DNA of 64,000 bases, taken from Hyphococcus sp. GTDB taxonomy: Bacteria > Pseudomonadota > Alphaproteobacteria > Caulobacterales > Parvularculaceae. The position numbers and the translations under genes are program-made. Below the pieces are notes generated by a model, which saw only the letters and a list, made by a program, of their open reading frames with translations, was not told the origin of the DNA and did not search any database. Shown one piece after another: positions 8,431-18,068 of this stretch. Numbering within the stretch: the stretch's first letter is position 1; each line of letters begins with the position of its first letter. Location of the stretch: positions 496,001-560,000 of the forward strand of contig JANQRY010000006.1 of assembly GCA_028284345.1 (NCBI GenBank). Reading direction: 5' to 3'.

Positions 8431-9051
8431 ATGTCCGCCGAAAGGACAGACGACAACCCGAAGATGCTCGGCGTCGCCCTCGCCGGCACGGCCTTTCTCG
8501 GCGTTCTTGCCTACGGTCTTTCGATCCTCACAGAGACGCCGCTGGCGTCGCAATTTCACTGGTCGTTGACGGACGCCGCGATTGGCCTCGCCGGCGCCGT
8601 CCCGCCGGCGCTCTTGCTGTTGTGGTTTATGAAGACGTCGCGTCCGACGCTCGTGCGCTTTCGCCAGTCCCAGATCGAGTTTTTCGCGCAGATCGGGTTT
8701 CGGTTTACGCCCTTGCGCATTTTCCTGATGGCGCTGTTCGCCGGCGTGTTCGAGGAACTGCTCTTTCGCGGCGTCCTGCAAACGGCGACGGCGAAAGTCG
8801 CGCCGATGGTCGTCGCCATACTTCTCAGCAATTTAATATTCGGCCTCGTCCACTGGCGCACGGCCCTTTACGCCCTTATCGCCGGCCTGGTCGGCGTCTG
8901 GATCGGCGTCCTTTTTGCGTTCACCGGCAATCTTTTAACGCCAATCCTGACCCACGCGGCCTATGACATCGTCGCCCTTGTCGTCACGGCGCGGGCGATT
9001 GAGACGTGGCGAAAAACTAAAATACCGGCCGCCCCGAACACAGTCGATTAA
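8431..9051 (+). CDS. CPBP family intramembrane glutamic/metalloprotease
   Basis: This 206-residue integral membrane protein has about five or six hydrophobic segments. The CPBP (Rce1/Abi) motifs are all present: FEELLFRG with Glu108, Glu109 and Arg113; FGLVHW with His141; LTHAAYD with His175. Bacterial members are implicated in prenyl-protein processing, bacteriocin self-immunity or stress-protein handling, but the substrate of this one cannot be inferred. It follows the DUF853 ATPase gene with a five-base gap and has only a weak ribosome binding site, consistent with coupled translation. Confidence 0.9.
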   Translation: MSAERTDDNPKMLGVALAGTAFLGVLAYGLSILTETPLASQFHWSLTDAAIGLAGAVPPALLLLWFMKTSRPTLVRFRQSQIEFFAQIGFRFTPLRIFLMALFAGVFEELLFRGVLQTATAKVAPMVVAILLSNLIFGLVHWRTALYALIAGLVGVWIGVLFAFTGNLLTPILTHAAYDIVALVVTARAIETWRKTKIPAAPNTVD

Positions 9052-9114
9052 CCGCCGGCGCGGACAACGCCTTTGCGATATGGTACTGTTCGCCCGCCGC
9101 CGGGAGTCATTGTC

Positions 9115-10629
9115 ATGTTCCGTTCATATCTGTTCTCGGCCGCCGGCGCCGTCGCTCTCGCCGCCTGTTCGGAGGAGACGCCCGATCCGCCGCCGCCGGG
9201 CAACGAGGCCGCAACGTTCACATCGCCGTCGACGGCAAACGCGGCGGAGGACTCAAGCGGCGTTATCTACACGGCGACCGCAAACGATCCTGACGGCGAT
9301 CCGCTGACCTTTTCCATCGCCGGCGGCGCGGACGCATCGCGCTTTTCGATTACCGACGATGGCGCGCTTTCGTTTGCCGTGCCGCCGAATTTCGAGCGTC
9401 CCCGCGATGCCGGCCGCGACAATGTCTATGAGGTGACGGTTCGCGTAAACGACAGTTTTCAGAACACCGATCTCGCCCTGCAGATCACGGTGACGGACGG
9501 GCCGGAACCCTATCAGCTTGTTCGCGTGGCGACGGGTCTTGACGCGCCATTGTCGCTGGTTGGCCGACCGGGATCGGATGACGTGTTTGTTGGCGAACGC
9601 GAAGGCGTCATTCAAATTCTCGATCCGGCGACGGGCGCCGTTAACGGAACGCCGTTTCTCAACATTTCCGCAAGCGTCGGCACCGCCGGCGAAGGCGGTC
9701 TTCTCGGTCTTGCGCCGGCGCCGGACTACACGACCAGCGGGCACATTTATGTTCATGTGACCAACAATGCCGGCGATACGGAAATCCGCCGCTACACGCG
9801 CTTTCCCTTCGCCCCAAGCCAGGCCGACCCGACGAGCGAGCTTTTAATCCTCACAACCGCGCAGCCAGACACCAACCACAATGGCGGCTGGATCGGTTTC
9901 GGTCCCGATGATTTTCTCTATATTGCGCTTGGAGACGGCGGCGGCAGCGGCGATCCGTTTGGCAATGGTCAAGATAGGGACACCATTCTCGGCGCCATGT
10001 TGCGCATCGATCCGACAGCAGACGACTTTCCCACCAATGTCTCGCGCAACTACGCCATCCCGCCCGACAACCCGTTCGCCACCTCGCCGGGCGCCGATGA
10101 GATCTGGGCCTATGGCCTGCGCAATCCGTTCCGGTCGAGCTTCGACCGCGACACGGGCGATCTCTATATCGGCGACGTCGGCCAGGGCGATATCGAAGAG
10201 GTCGACCTGATCCCGGCCGGAACGACAACGGCGCTCAATTTCGGCTGGCCCGTTCGCGAAGGCACGGCGCGCGAGCAAGGCGATGACGATCCGTCCTTCA
10301 CGCCGCCCATCGCCGAATATGGTCACGGGACCGGCCCGCGGAAGGGGCGCTCCATCAATGGCGGCTATGTCTATCGCGGGCCCATTGCGGCGCTCGACGG
10401 ACGCTATTTCTTTTCCGACTTCATTTCAGACAATGTCTGGTCGCTCCCCGTCAGCGAGATTTCGCAAGGATCGACGATTTCGTCGGACGATTTTATTCTC
10501 GAAACCAATGTCCTGACGCCGGACGCCGGTTCCCTCGCCAGCATGGTCGGCTTCGGCGAGGATAATGACGGCAACCTTTATATCCTCAGCATCAGCGGCG
10601 ACATCTTCCGGATCGACCCGGCGCCCTAG
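9115..10629 (+). CDS. PQQ-dependent sugar dehydrogenase-like lipoprotein with cadherin-like domain
   Basis: The start at 9115 gives a clean lipoprotein signal with Cys18 in LAAC. A cadherin-like or Ig-like domain (about residues 35-130; DPDGDPLTFSIAGGADASRF) comes first. A six-bladed GSDH-type propeller follows to residue 504, with motifs HNGGWIGFGPDDFLYIALGD, WAYGLRNPFR and YIGDVGQGDIEEV. Soluble aldose sugar dehydrogenases of this fold oxidise sugars with PQQ and calcium, whereas some relatives bind other ligands. The lipobox implies an outer-membrane or periplasmic location. The gene shares its stop tetranucleotide CTAG with the convergent Nudix gene. Confidence 0.87.
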   Translation: MFRSYLFSAAGAVALAACSEETPDPPPPGNEAATFTSPSTANAAEDSSGVIYTATANDPDGDPLTFSIAGGADASRFSITDDGALSFAVPPNFERPRDAGRDNVYEVTVRVNDSFQNTDLALQITVTDGPEPYQLVRVATGLDAPLSLVGRPGSDDVFVGEREGVIQILDPATGAVNGTPFLNISASVGTAGEGGLLGLAPAPDYTTSGHIYVHVTNNAGDTEIRRYTRFPFAPSQADPTSELLILTTAQPDTNHNGGWIGFGPDDFLYIALGDGGGSGDPFGNGQDRDTILGAMLRIDPTADDFPTNVSRNYAIPPDNPFATSPGADEIWAYGLRNPFRSSFDRDTGDLYIGDVGQGDIEEVDLIPAGTTTALNFGWPVREGTAREQGDDDPSFTPPIAEYGHGTGPRKGRSINGGYVYRGPIAALDGRYFFSDFISDNVWSLPVSEISQGSTISSDDFILETNVLTPDAGSLASMVGFGEDNDGNLYILSISGDIFRIDPAP

Positions 10630-11426
10630 TCGCGAAACGCCGTTTTCGCCGGCTGCTCCGTAACCGGATAGCCCATATCGTCCGGGATCGTCAGGTAGTG
10701 TTCCCCGTCGCGCTCTATGATTTCAGGAATGACGACATCGATGCGCCGCCTAGCGGCGAAATCGATAACGCTCGTCGCGCTGTCAGAGACATTGAGAAGC
10801 TCAATGTTGCGGCGCGTCGGAAAAATCGCCTTTCGCTTTCCGGCGTCGCAGGATGAAAGAATTGCCGCGGGCGGGGCCCAGAACGCCTCCGTCGCCTCAT
10901 TGCCGTCCTCGCGCGCTTCCTGCCCCGGCGGCGTGATGGCGGCGAAGAACCAGGTGTGATAGCGGCGCATAGTTTCGTGGCCTCGCGCGGGCGGCTCCCA
11001 GCGCGCAAACAGATGCAGCGCATCGAGCGCAAGGCGCAGGCCGTTTGACCGGATGAGATCGAGGAAAAGACCGTCGTCATCTTCCACGGCCTTTCGTCGA
11101 TCATTAAGCGCCGCCGCCTCATCATTGGAGATCAAGGCGCCGTTGCGGCGCGCATAGAGAACGCCGACTTCTTCAAAGGCTTCGCGGATGGCGGCGACGC
11201 GGGGGCCGAACTCTTGGTCGGGGATCGCGTCAACGCCGTCGCAATGGTCGCGCCATGCATCCGCCGCGTCCGACGCCTCGATGCGCCCGCCGGGAAAGAC
11301 GATGGCGCCGCCAGCGAAGGGCGTATCGGCGTGGCGCTCGATCATCAGGACTTCGAATTGCGGCGCGTCGCGCAACAAGATGATCGTCGCGGCGGGAATG
11401 GCGCCAACTGTTGGCTTAGTTGTCAA
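10626..11426 (-). CDS. Nudix hydrolase (NUDT19-like)
   Basis: The 266-residue product carries a split Nudix box: FPGGRIEASD, then after an insertion of about 25 residues REAFEEVGVL with the catalytic Glu pair. The long gap between the two halves is typical of the NUDT7/NUDT19-like branch, which hydrolyses CoA esters in eukaryotes. The bacterial substrate is not established, so a CoA-thioester or nucleoside diphosphate substrate is only a guess. Its first codons overlap the stop of the upstream membrane-protein gene by 11 bases, indicating an operon on the minus strand. Confidence 0.87.
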   Translation of the reverse strand: MTTKPTVGAIPAATIILLRDAPQFEVLMIERHADTPFAGGAIVFPGGRIEASDAADAWRDHCDGVDAIPDQEFGPRVAAIREAFEEVGVLYARRNGALISNDEAAALNDRRKAVEDDDGLFLDLIRSNGLRLALDALHLFARWEPPARGHETMRRYHTWFFAAITPPGQEAREDGNEATEAFWAPPAAILSSCDAGKRKAIFPTRRNIELLNVSDSATSVIDFAARRRIDVVIPEIIERDGEHYLTIPDDMGYPVTEQPAKTAFRD

Positions 11427-11811
11427 AGAGCGACTCTTTTGGCTTGCCCGGGCGGTATTGCCTCTCCGCCTTCAGTAGCCTGCCGGCGAGCCAGCCGCCA
11501 GCCGCGCATGCAGCAGCCGACAAGGGCCAGACCCATAGGGGCAATTTGAATGAGAGGATGGTGATGACCGCGGCAAAGAAAATTGTCGCCGCGCTCAACC
11601 ATCCGAGCGGCGCCCAACGCCGCCCGACGAGCAGCGCGATCAATGATGCGGCAAACGCGCCGATTAGATATCCAACAGTAAGCCCAAGATATTCCTGCGC
11701 GCTCGCCGCCTCCCCCGGCGCAACGCCCCCGCCGAGAACGCCTTCAATAAACTTTGCAAGCGCGAGACCGATAATGGTGGCGAGGATAATGGCGGCAAGG
11801 TTGCGGAGCAT
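11416..11811 (-). CDS. Small membrane protein of unknown function
   Basis: This 131-residue protein has four predicted transmembrane segments: residues 4-24, about 45-65, 70-90 and 93-112. It has a basic cytoplasmic-type tail. The second and third helices carry Gly/Ala packing patterns (GYLIGAFAASLIALLVG). I recognise no domain. It lies directly after the purL-bolA gene, whose stop is adjacent, and overlaps the Nudix gene, so the three are likely co-transcribed. Confidence 0.75.
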   Translation of the reverse strand: MLRNLAAIILATIIGLALAKFIEGVLGGGVAPGEAASAQEYLGLTVGYLIGAFAASLIALLVGRRWAPLGWLSAATIFFAAVITILSFKLPLWVWPLSAAACAAGGWLAGRLLKAERQYRPGKPKESLFDN

Positions 11812-12045
11812 TTACTCCTTCGCTTCCGTCTCCAGCGCCAGGGCGTGCAACTCGCCGCCCATGCGTCCTTTCAATGCTCTGTAGACCAACTGATGCTGCT
11901 GGACGCGGGACTTGCCGTTGAAGGCCGCGGACACGATGCGCGCGCGGTAATGGTCGCCGTCGCCGGCGAGGTCCTCGATTTCGATGTCCGCATCGGGCAT
12001 GGCCTCAAGGATCAGCTTTTTGATGTCGTCCGCGGCCATGGGCAT
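11812..12045 (-). CDS. bolA: BolA-like domain, possibly also translated alone
   Basis: Within the PurL frame, an ATG read at 12045 is preceded by AAGGAGA (12057-12051) with five bases of spacing. It opens a 77-residue reading frame of exactly normal BolA size ([10 protein letters not shown] to the shared stop). This suggests that free BolA is still made by internal initiation as well as a PurL-BolA fusion. BolA proteins work with CGFS monothiol glutaredoxins in Fe-S cluster handling; such a glutaredoxin is encoded at 50988-51332. Internal initiation is inferred from the ribosome binding site only. Confidence 0.6.
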   Translation of the reverse strand: MPMAADDIKKLILEAMPDADIEIEDLAGDGDHYRARIVSAAFNGKSRVQQHQLVYRALKGRMGGELHALALETEAKE

Positions 12046-14535
12046 GGCGCTCTCCTTCGCTGTTTCGGCGTTCATGTAGTCGCGCAGGCGCGAGTCAAAA
12101 ATATCAGATAAATCAAGGAGCGAGATCGTATCGCTCTCATCCAGCACGATGTCCGGCCCGCCAAAGCGGCCGATGCGCGAGGCCTGAACCCCGGCCATCG
12201 CCGCCTTGAGGAGCAGCGTGTCAGCGGCGGACGGCGTCGCGGCGACCAGATACCGACCCTGATCCTCGCCGAACCAGAAGGCGGCCTTGCGCGCCTTCAC
12301 CGGCGTGTGGAGATTAAGGCCCCGGCCCGCCGCCAGCGCCATTTCCGCGGCGGCGACAATGAGCCCGCCATCGGAGACATCGTGACAGGCGGTGATTAGT
12401 CCCTCGTCGATCAGCTTACGGATCAGCTCGCCATTGCGGCGCTCCGCTTCGAGGTCGACCGGCGGCGGCGCGCCCTCGGTGATGTCGAACAGGTCGCGCA
12501 GGTAAATCGACTGGCCGAGATGCCCACGAGTAACGCCGATGGCGATCAGTTCCTCGCCCATCTCCGCGCCGCCGACGCGGGTCGCTTTGGTCGCGTCCTC
12601 AATGACGCCGACGCCGCCAATGGCCGGGGTCGGCGGGATCGCCTGCCCGTTGGTTTCGTTGTAAAGGGACACATTGCCGGAAACGACCGGATAGCCGAGC
12701 ACCTCGCACGCCTCGGCGACGCCTTCGACGGCGCCCACAAACTGGCCCATGATTTCCGGGCGTTCCGGATTGCCGAAATTGAGGCAGTTGGTGATCGCCA
12801 GCGGCGCGGCGCCCGTCGCGCAGATATTGCGGAAGGTTTCGGCGACCGCCTGCTTGCCGCCCATGCGCGGGTCGGCCTTGACGTAGCGCGGCGTCACGTC
12901 GGTTGAAATGGCGAGGCCGCGACCGGTTCCATGGACGCGTACAAGCGCTGCATCGCCTCCCGGCGCAATGACCGTATCACCCATGACCGTGTGGTCGTAT
13001 TGTTCCCAGATCCAGCGGCGCGAGCAGAGGTCCGGCGTTTCCATCAACGCCGCGAGCGCCGTAAGGATGGTGTCACCGCCGGGATTTTCCGCAAGATTGG
13101 CGTCTTCGTCCCGGGTTTGCATCTCTGCCCTCGCAACCATGCCGGCGGACTGCAAATTCTCCGCCGCCTCGCGGACGGACTCGAAGGTCCCGCTCCCTTG
13201 CGTCAGGCGCGCATAGATAACCGCCTCGCCTTCCATGGCAGACCATCCGGCGCCGTCAACGCCATCGAGAGCGATTATGCGGTCGGCGACCAGGGCGCCG
13301 GCGATCTGCTCCATCTCCTCCCGGGGTTTCTCAGCGGAGAGCGTAATGCGCGCCTCGCGCACGGCGACGCTCGGGTCTTCCAGCTCCGCGGGCGGCGACG
13401 TCTCCTCGTAAGGCCGGTCGTAGTTCGGCGCGTCGTCGGCCAGCGGTTTCACCGGCATGTCGGCGACGGTTTCGCCTTTATGCTTGATCACCAGCCGTCC
13501 GTCGCGGGTCGTCTCCCCGATCACGGCGAAGTCGACGCCCCATTTGTCGAAGATAGCGCGAGCCTGCTCCTCCTTGTCAGGCTGCAAGACCATCAGCATC
13601 CGCTCCTGGGACTCCGACAGCATCATTTCGTAAGGCGTCATGTTCTCTTCGCGCTGGGGCACGTGATCGAGATCGAGAACAAACCCGCCCCCGCCCTTCG
13701 CCGCCATCTCAACGGATGACGAGGTGAGGCCCGCCGCGCCCATATCCTGAATGGCGATGATCGCGTCCGACGCCATCAGTTCGAGACAGGCTTCGAGGAG
13801 CAGTTTCTCTGTAAACGGATCGCCCACCTGTACGGTCGGACGTTTTTCGTCGGACTCATCGTCAAACTCCGCCGACGCCATGGTCGCGCCATGAATGCCG
13901 TCCCGGCCGGTTTTCGAGCCCACATAGACGACCGGATTGCCAGCGCCGCGCGCCGCGGAATAAAAGATGCGCCCCTTTTCGGCGACGCCCACGGTCATGG
14001 CGTTGACGAGGATGTTGCCGTTATAGCCGGCGTCGAAATTGGTCTCGCCGCCGACCGTCGGCACGCCCATGCAGTTGCCGTAGCCGCCAATGCCGGCGAC
14101 GACGCCGGAAACGAGGTGTCGGGTTTTCGGGTGGTCCCATTCGCCAAAGCGCAGGGCGTTCATATTGGCGACAGGCCGCGCGCCCATGGTGAAAACGTCG
14201 CGCATGATGCCGCCGACGCCGGTCGCCGCGCCCTGATAGGGCTCGATGAAAGACGGGTGGTTGTGGCTTTCCATCTTGAAGATGGCGGCGTAGCCGTCGC
14301 CGATATCGATGACGCCCGCGTTCTCGCCCGGCCCCTGAATGACCCACGGCGCCGAGGTCGGCAGTTTCTTCAGATGCCGGCGCGAGGATTTATAGGAACA
14401 ATGCTCGGACCACATGACAGAAAAAATCCCGAGTTCAACGAGATTGGGCTCCCGGCCCATATGCTCCTTGATGCGGTCGTATTCTTCAGGCTTCAGGCCG
14501 TGTTCGGCGACAATCTCGGGCGTAATGGCGGTCAT
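11812..14535 (-). CDS. purL: PurL (FGAM synthase subunit II) fused in frame to BolA
   Basis: Residues 1 to about 830 are the small-type PurL, which converts FGAR, Gln-derived ammonia and ATP to FGAM in purine synthesis. Visible motifs are [32 protein letters not shown] and CHDVSDGGL. With no stop codon the frame runs into a complete 77-residue BolA domain ([30 protein letters not shown]). In relatives purL and bolA are separate neighbours. A second oddity is about 130 residues between DRPYEE (near 368) and PDLCSRRW (near 499), where I expect 30-35. No purS or purQ adjoins. Confidence 0.9.
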   Translation of the reverse strand: MTAITPEIVAEHGLKPEEYDRIKEHMGREPNLVELGIFSVMWSEHCSYKSSRRHLKKLPTSAPWVIQGPGENAGVIDIGDGYAAIFKMESHNHPSFIEPYQGAATGVGGIMRDVFTMGARPVANMNALRFGEWDHPKTRHLVSGVVAGIGGYGNCMGVPTVGGETNFDAGYNGNILVNAMTVGVAEKGRIFYSAARGAGNPVVYVGSKTGRDGIHGATMASAEFDDESDEKRPTVQVGDPFTEKLLLEACLELMASDAIIAIQDMGAAGLTSSSVEMAAKGGGGFVLDLDHVPQREENMTPYEMMLSESQERMLMVLQPDKEEQARAIFDKWGVDFAVIGETTRDGRLVIKHKGETVADMPVKPLADDAPNYDRPYEETSPPAELEDPSVAVREARITLSAEKPREEMEQIAGALVADRIIALDGVDGAGWSAMEGEAVIYARLTQGSGTFESVREAAENLQSAGMVARAEMQTRDEDANLAENPGGDTILTALAALMETPDLCSRRWIWEQYDHTVMGDTVIAPGGDAALVRVHGTGRGLAISTDVTPRYVKADPRMGGKQAVAETFRNICATGAAPLAITNCLNFGNPERPEIMGQFVGAVEGVAEACEVLGYPVVSGNVSLYNETNGQAIPPTPAIGGVGVIEDATKATRVGGAEMGEELIAIGVTRGHLGQSIYLRDLFDITEGAPPPVDLEAERRNGELIRKLIDEGLITACHDVSDGGLIVAAAEMALAAGRGLNLHTPVKARKAAFWFGEDQGRYLVAATPSAADTLLLKAAMAGVQASRIGRFGGPDIVLDESDTISLLDLSDIFDSRLRDYMNAETAKESAMPMAADDIKKLILEAMPDADIEIEDLAGDGDHYRARIVSAAFNGKSRVQQHQLVYRALKGRMGGELHALALETEAKE

Positions 14536-14628
14536 GGGGCTCTGTCTGCTGCGGCGTCTGGCGCCACTCGTTAGCGCCGTTGCGCGCCGCTTGCAAACGC
14601 CTGGCGCGCGCCGTCGCGGCGGCGAAAT

Positions 14629-15552
14629 CTAGCGCGCGGGATAAAGATAATCCTCGGGCAGGCCGAGCCGCCGACAGGCCTGCGCGGCGGGGCTTGATCG
14701 CAACAGGTAGCGTTCGCCCCGGCGCGCCAGCCGCTCGACGACAGGCCGCTCAAACGGCCGCAATCCGAAACGGGGCGCAAGGCCCAGCACATCGCGGATC
14801 GGCGCCGGAACGATATCGACGGCGGCGCGCACCAGCGAACGCTGTAGGAGATGCGCCGGCGGCGGAAAGGCCGGGGCGCGGCGCATGATGTTGCGAAATT
14901 CGAAGACGATGTCGCTCGCTTCAAAGCGCGAGGCGGCCTCTTCAAACAGCGCGCGCTGCTCGCTCAAGCGTTGCGGCGCGCCGGTCGCGCCATAAAGGGC
15001 CGCAGCCGTCCGGCCCTCGCGATAATACCGGTCGCGATCATCGTCAGTCAGCGGCGACGCGTAGGCGCTGTAGGCTTCCAGGAACCCGAACGCTGCCGTC
15101 GCCTGCACCCAGGTGAGAAGGTCGGGATCGAGCGCGTGGTACGCCGCGCCGGAGGGCAATGTCCCTTCAACGCGGGCGTGCATCCGCGTCACATTGGCGA
15201 TCATTTTCTCCGCAAGGGGACGCGCGCCGTAAACCGTGATCATGGCAGCGAGCCCGGTTCGCTTCAGGCGTAACACCGGATCGGCGCGGAAGTTCGAATG
15301 CTCCCAGACGCCGGTCCGCACTTTCGGGTCGGCGAACTCCATGAACACCGCAGCGACGCCGCCGATGAACAAGGTCACCGGGTTCTTGAAAATGCGCCAG
15401 GAAACGGAGTCCGGCCCGACCAGCGCCGGGACACCCGCCGGCTTTGAAAAATCCGGCGTCTTGATACGCGAGTCGCTGAGGAAGTCTCGCGCCGCCGCGT
15501 CGAGCCGCGCCTCGGCGATGTCGTGCAGACCTGAACGCAGACTGCCAAGCAT
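14629..15552 (-). CDS. MpaB-like oxygenase (DUF2236 family)
   Basis: The 307-residue product belongs to the DUF2236/MpaB family of heme-dependent or latex-clearing-like oxygenases. Supporting segments are SVSWRIFKNPVTLFIGGVAAVFMEFADPKV near the N-terminus, then RVEGTLPSGAAYHALDPDLLTWVQATAAFGFLEAY. The His-rich heme-binding region typical of the family is represented by HARVEG and YHALDP. It has no export signal. It stands alone upstream of purL on the same strand with about 90 bases between them. Substrate unknown. Confidence 0.82.
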   Translation of the reverse strand: MLGSLRSGLHDIAEARLDAAARDFLSDSRIKTPDFSKPAGVPALVGPDSVSWRIFKNPVTLFIGGVAAVFMEFADPKVRTGVWEHSNFRADPVLRLKRTGLAAMITVYGARPLAEKMIANVTRMHARVEGTLPSGAAYHALDPDLLTWVQATAAFGFLEAYSAYASPLTDDDRDRYYREGRTAAALYGATGAPQRLSEQRALFEEAASRFEASDIVFEFRNIMRRAPAFPPPAHLLQRSLVRAAVDIVPAPIRDVLGLAPRFGLRPFERPVVERLARRGERYLLRSSPAAQACRRLGLPEDYLYPAR

Positions 15553-15735
15553 TGCGCCCCTTTCAACTAACGTGACCGAACCTTAGCGCCGCTTCAAAGC
15601 GGAAAATTGACAACATCACGGCTCTTTACGGCCCATCACAATCGCGCCAGACGCTCGCCGATCCGGCGCCCGCCCTATTGCCGCCGTCGCAAAACCCCGC
15701 GATCACGGGTCTCAGTTAAGCACCGGAAGGCGCCC

Positions 15736-16779
15736 ATGAACATTCAGGACAACGTAAAGGCATATTACGGCAGCGCGCTGCAATCATCAGGCGATCTCAA
15801 AACCGACGCCTGTTGCACGCCAGAGGACGCGCCGGCGTGGCTCGCGCCGCTGATCGCCAATGTCCACCCTGACGTTTCGGCGCGCTATTACGGGTGTGGG
15901 TTGCTGGCGCCGCTAGCCCTTCGCGGCGCGCGCATTCTCGATCTCGGCTCGGGATCGGGCCGCGACGCCTACGCCCTCGCTCAGCTTGCCGGCCCGGAAG
16001 GGGCCGTTGTCGGCGTCGACATGACGCCGGAACAACTCGCCGTCGCGCGCGGCGCGCTTGATTGGCATGCGGACCGGTTTGGCTACGCCAATGTCGCGTT
16101 CCTGGAAGGCGATATTGAAAAGCTCGACGCACTGGATCTCGCACCGTCGAGCTTTGACGTCATTGTCTCCAACTGCGTCATCAACCTCGTCGCCGACAAG
16201 GAAGCGGTCTTCCGCGCCGCCTGGCGGTTGCTGAAACCCGGCGGCGAGTTCTACTTCGCCGATGTCTACGCCGACCGGCGGTTGCCGCCGACGCTCCGCG
16301 ACGACCCCGCCGCCCATGGCGAATGCCTCGCCGGCGCGCTTTACTGGAACGATTTTCTGACCCTCGCCAAAGGCGCGGGCTTTGCCGATCCCCGCCTCGT
16401 CGCCGACCGGCCGCTGACGATCAACAATGACGCCCTGCGCCAGAAACTGGCGCCGGCGGCGTTTCACGCCGCAACCTATCGCCTCTTCCGCATCGAGGGC
16501 CTTGAAGGGGCATGCGAGGATTACGGTCAGGCCGTGATCTACAAAGGCGGGCTCGAACACAGCGAAACCGTTTTCGCCCTCGACGCGCATCATCACATCG
16601 AACGGGGCCGCGTCTTTCCGGTCTGCGGCAACACGTTCCGAATGCTGCGGGACTCCCGCTTCGCCCCATGGTTCGACTTTATCGGAGACGAGACGACCCA
16701 TTACGGGATCTTCCCCGGATGCGGGACCACCTCGCCCTTCGGACAAGGCGACAACGCGCCGTCGAGCGGATGCTGTTAG
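15736..16779 (+). CDS. arsM: Arsenite S-adenosylmethionine methyltransferase
   Basis: The start at 15736 follows GGAAGG and gives 347 residues. The SAM-binding motif is ILDLGSGSGRDAYALAQL (residues 67-84). The four Cys positions known to matter in algal ArsM are all present with matching spacing: Cys26 (next to Cys27), Cys54, Cys147 (SNCVINL) and Cys197. The protein methylates trivalent arsenic to volatile or less retained species. The C-terminus ends in SSGCC, also common in the family. No arsR, arsB or arsC gene is nearby, so it is not in an ars operon here. Confidence 0.93.
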   Translation: MNIQDNVKAYYGSALQSSGDLKTDACCTPEDAPAWLAPLIANVHPDVSARYYGCGLLAPLALRGARILDLGSGSGRDAYALAQLAGPEGAVVGVDMTPEQLAVARGALDWHADRFGYANVAFLEGDIEKLDALDLAPSSFDVIVSNCVINLVADKEAVFRAAWRLLKPGGEFYFADVYADRRLPPTLRDDPAAHGECLAGALYWNDFLTLAKGAGFADPRLVADRPLTINNDALRQKLAPAAFHAATYRLFRIEGLEGACEDYGQAVIYKGGLEHSETVFALDAHHHIERGRVFPVCGNTFRMLRDSRFAPWFDFIGDETTHYGIFPGCGTTSPFGQGDNAPSSGCC

Positions 16780-16791
16780 GTTCTCTCGGCC

Positions 16792-16932
16792 TCAGCCGCC
16801 GCCGGACCCGTCGTCTTTCTTCTTGCCGTCCGCGGCGCGGCGGATCGCCATCAGAATAAGAAGTATGACGACAATGACGCCGCCATATCCGATCACCGGA
16901 TTCTCATTGAAAAAAGCGAGGATGCCGGACAC
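16792..16932 (-). CDS. 46-residue single-pass membrane protein
   Basis: A GTG at 16932 follows AGGAGAT with eight bases of spacing, so initiation is well supported although the gene is very short. The product begins MSGILAFFNENPVIGYGG and has one hydrophobic helix (VIVVILLILMAI) followed by a basic then Gly-rich tail (RRAADGKKKDDGSGGG). It starts 12 bases after the stop of the LysM gene on the same strand and is probably its operon partner. I know no named family. A small envelope accessory protein is a plausible but unproven role. Confidence 0.6.
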   Translation of the reverse strand: MSGILAFFNENPVIGYGGVIVVILLILMAIRRAADGKKKDDGSGGG

Positions 16933-16943
16933 CTAGCGATCTC

Positions 16944-18068
16944 CTAGCGGCCGTTCCAGGGCTCTGCGTAAACCGCGTGGCTGACGATCATCGTCGGCGC
17001 AGCGCCGCAGGCGCCGGACTGGCTGGCGACGCCCCAGGCCGTCACATGCTTGCCAACAAGGCTGTCCGCGCCCGGCGCGGCAGCAAGGGCCCAGCGCCCG
17101 CCGGGGCCGGCGTCCAACAACAGACAGCCATTGGCCTCGCCGACGACATCGCCGCTTACGGAAATTTTCACCGGTTCGTTCGCCGCCTTCGGATTGATGG
17201 CGTTGAAGTCGGGCAAGCGATAGCGCGACGCCGTGATCGTCGAGGTTCGCGGGGCAATCCCGTAATGAGCCGCCGGAACGCCGGGAGTCGGCACGACATT
17301 GCTGGCGTCGGCCCCTTTGACGAGCGTGCAATCGAACTTGCCGCCCGCCGCCGGTTCAACCTCCACATAGGTGTTTGTCGGCGTTGAGATGATCTTGCGC
17401 ACTTTGCGCAGACGGCCCTGCTCGTCATTACGCAGGACGGCGCAGGAGATGACTTCCGACGCGCCGGCTTTGCCGGAGACCGCATTGCGCAGCGACGGAT
17501 TTGCCGGCGTCGCGAATGTGGGCACGCCGGCGCTGTGAATGCGGGCCGCCGAACGCTGCTGATAGCTTAACCGGTTGGCGGCGTAGGAACGGGCGCCGCC
17601 GCCTGTCGCTTCGCGCAGCCAGACGGGATCGCGGGAGGCGAGCTGCACGTCGCGCACGCGAACGCGCATCGAAACCCGCGCATCGTAGTCGCGCATCGCT
17701 TCATCAGGGTAATCGCCGGAAAGACCGTGGTCATCCGTAACCGGACCATAATAAAGATCGTCCGTCTCGTTCGTCGCAACGACCGGGGGCGCGGACGGCG
17801 CGCCGGCGGATGCGTATTCGGTAATCTCGTCGGGAATGGCGAGATAGGTTCCGGATGTAACGTTGCGCGGATCGACGCCCGGATTGGCCTCGTAAAGCGC
17901 CGACAGGTTGACGTTGCAGCGCCGCGCGATCTCCGCGAGCGTTGTCGGGGCGTCAATCCCAAGCGATCCGCCGCACCGGCCCCCCGCCGTCGCCGGCGCC
18001 GCCGTGACAGCGAGCGCAATCGCCGCGCTCGCGCAGCCCGCAAGTTTCTGTTTGATCGATAAACCCAT
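16944..18068 (-). CDS. Secreted LysM-domain protein
   Basis: The start at 18068 is preceded by GGAGGGG. Residues 1-28 form a signal peptide ending in APATA. One divergent LysM-like motif follows (DAPTTLAEIARRCNVNLSALYEANPGV, about residues 39-66, continuing to TYLAIP), the usual peptidoglycan-binding fold. The remaining 290 residues are unassigned; paired Cys residues in ISCAVLR and FDCTLV, and in NGCLLLD and SGACGAA, suggest disulphides in the periplasm. Its role at the cell wall is inferred from the LysM domain. Confidence 0.78.
   Translation of the reverse strand: MGLSIKQKLAGCASAAIALAVTAAPATAGGRCGGSLGIDAPTTLAEIARRCNVNLSALYEANPGVDPRNVTSGTYLAIPDEITEYASAGAPSAPPVVATNETDDLYYGPVTDDHGLSGDYPDEAMRDYDARVSMRVRVRDVQLASRDPVWLREATGGGARSYAANRLSYQQRSAARIHSAGVPTFATPANPSLRNAVSGKAGASEVISCAVLRNDEQGRLRKVRKIISTPTNTYVEVEPAAGGKFDCTLVKGADASNVVPTPGVPAAHYGIAPRTSTITASRYRLPDFNAINPKAANEPVKISVSGDVVGEANGCLLLDAGPGGRWALAAAPGADSLVGKHVTAWGVASQSGACGAAPTMIVSHAVYAEPWNGR

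Noticed and set aside
13000-13460. Fused PurS domain inside PurL
   Set aside because: The inserted segment has no recognisable PurS sequence pattern; only a structure prediction could revive the idea.
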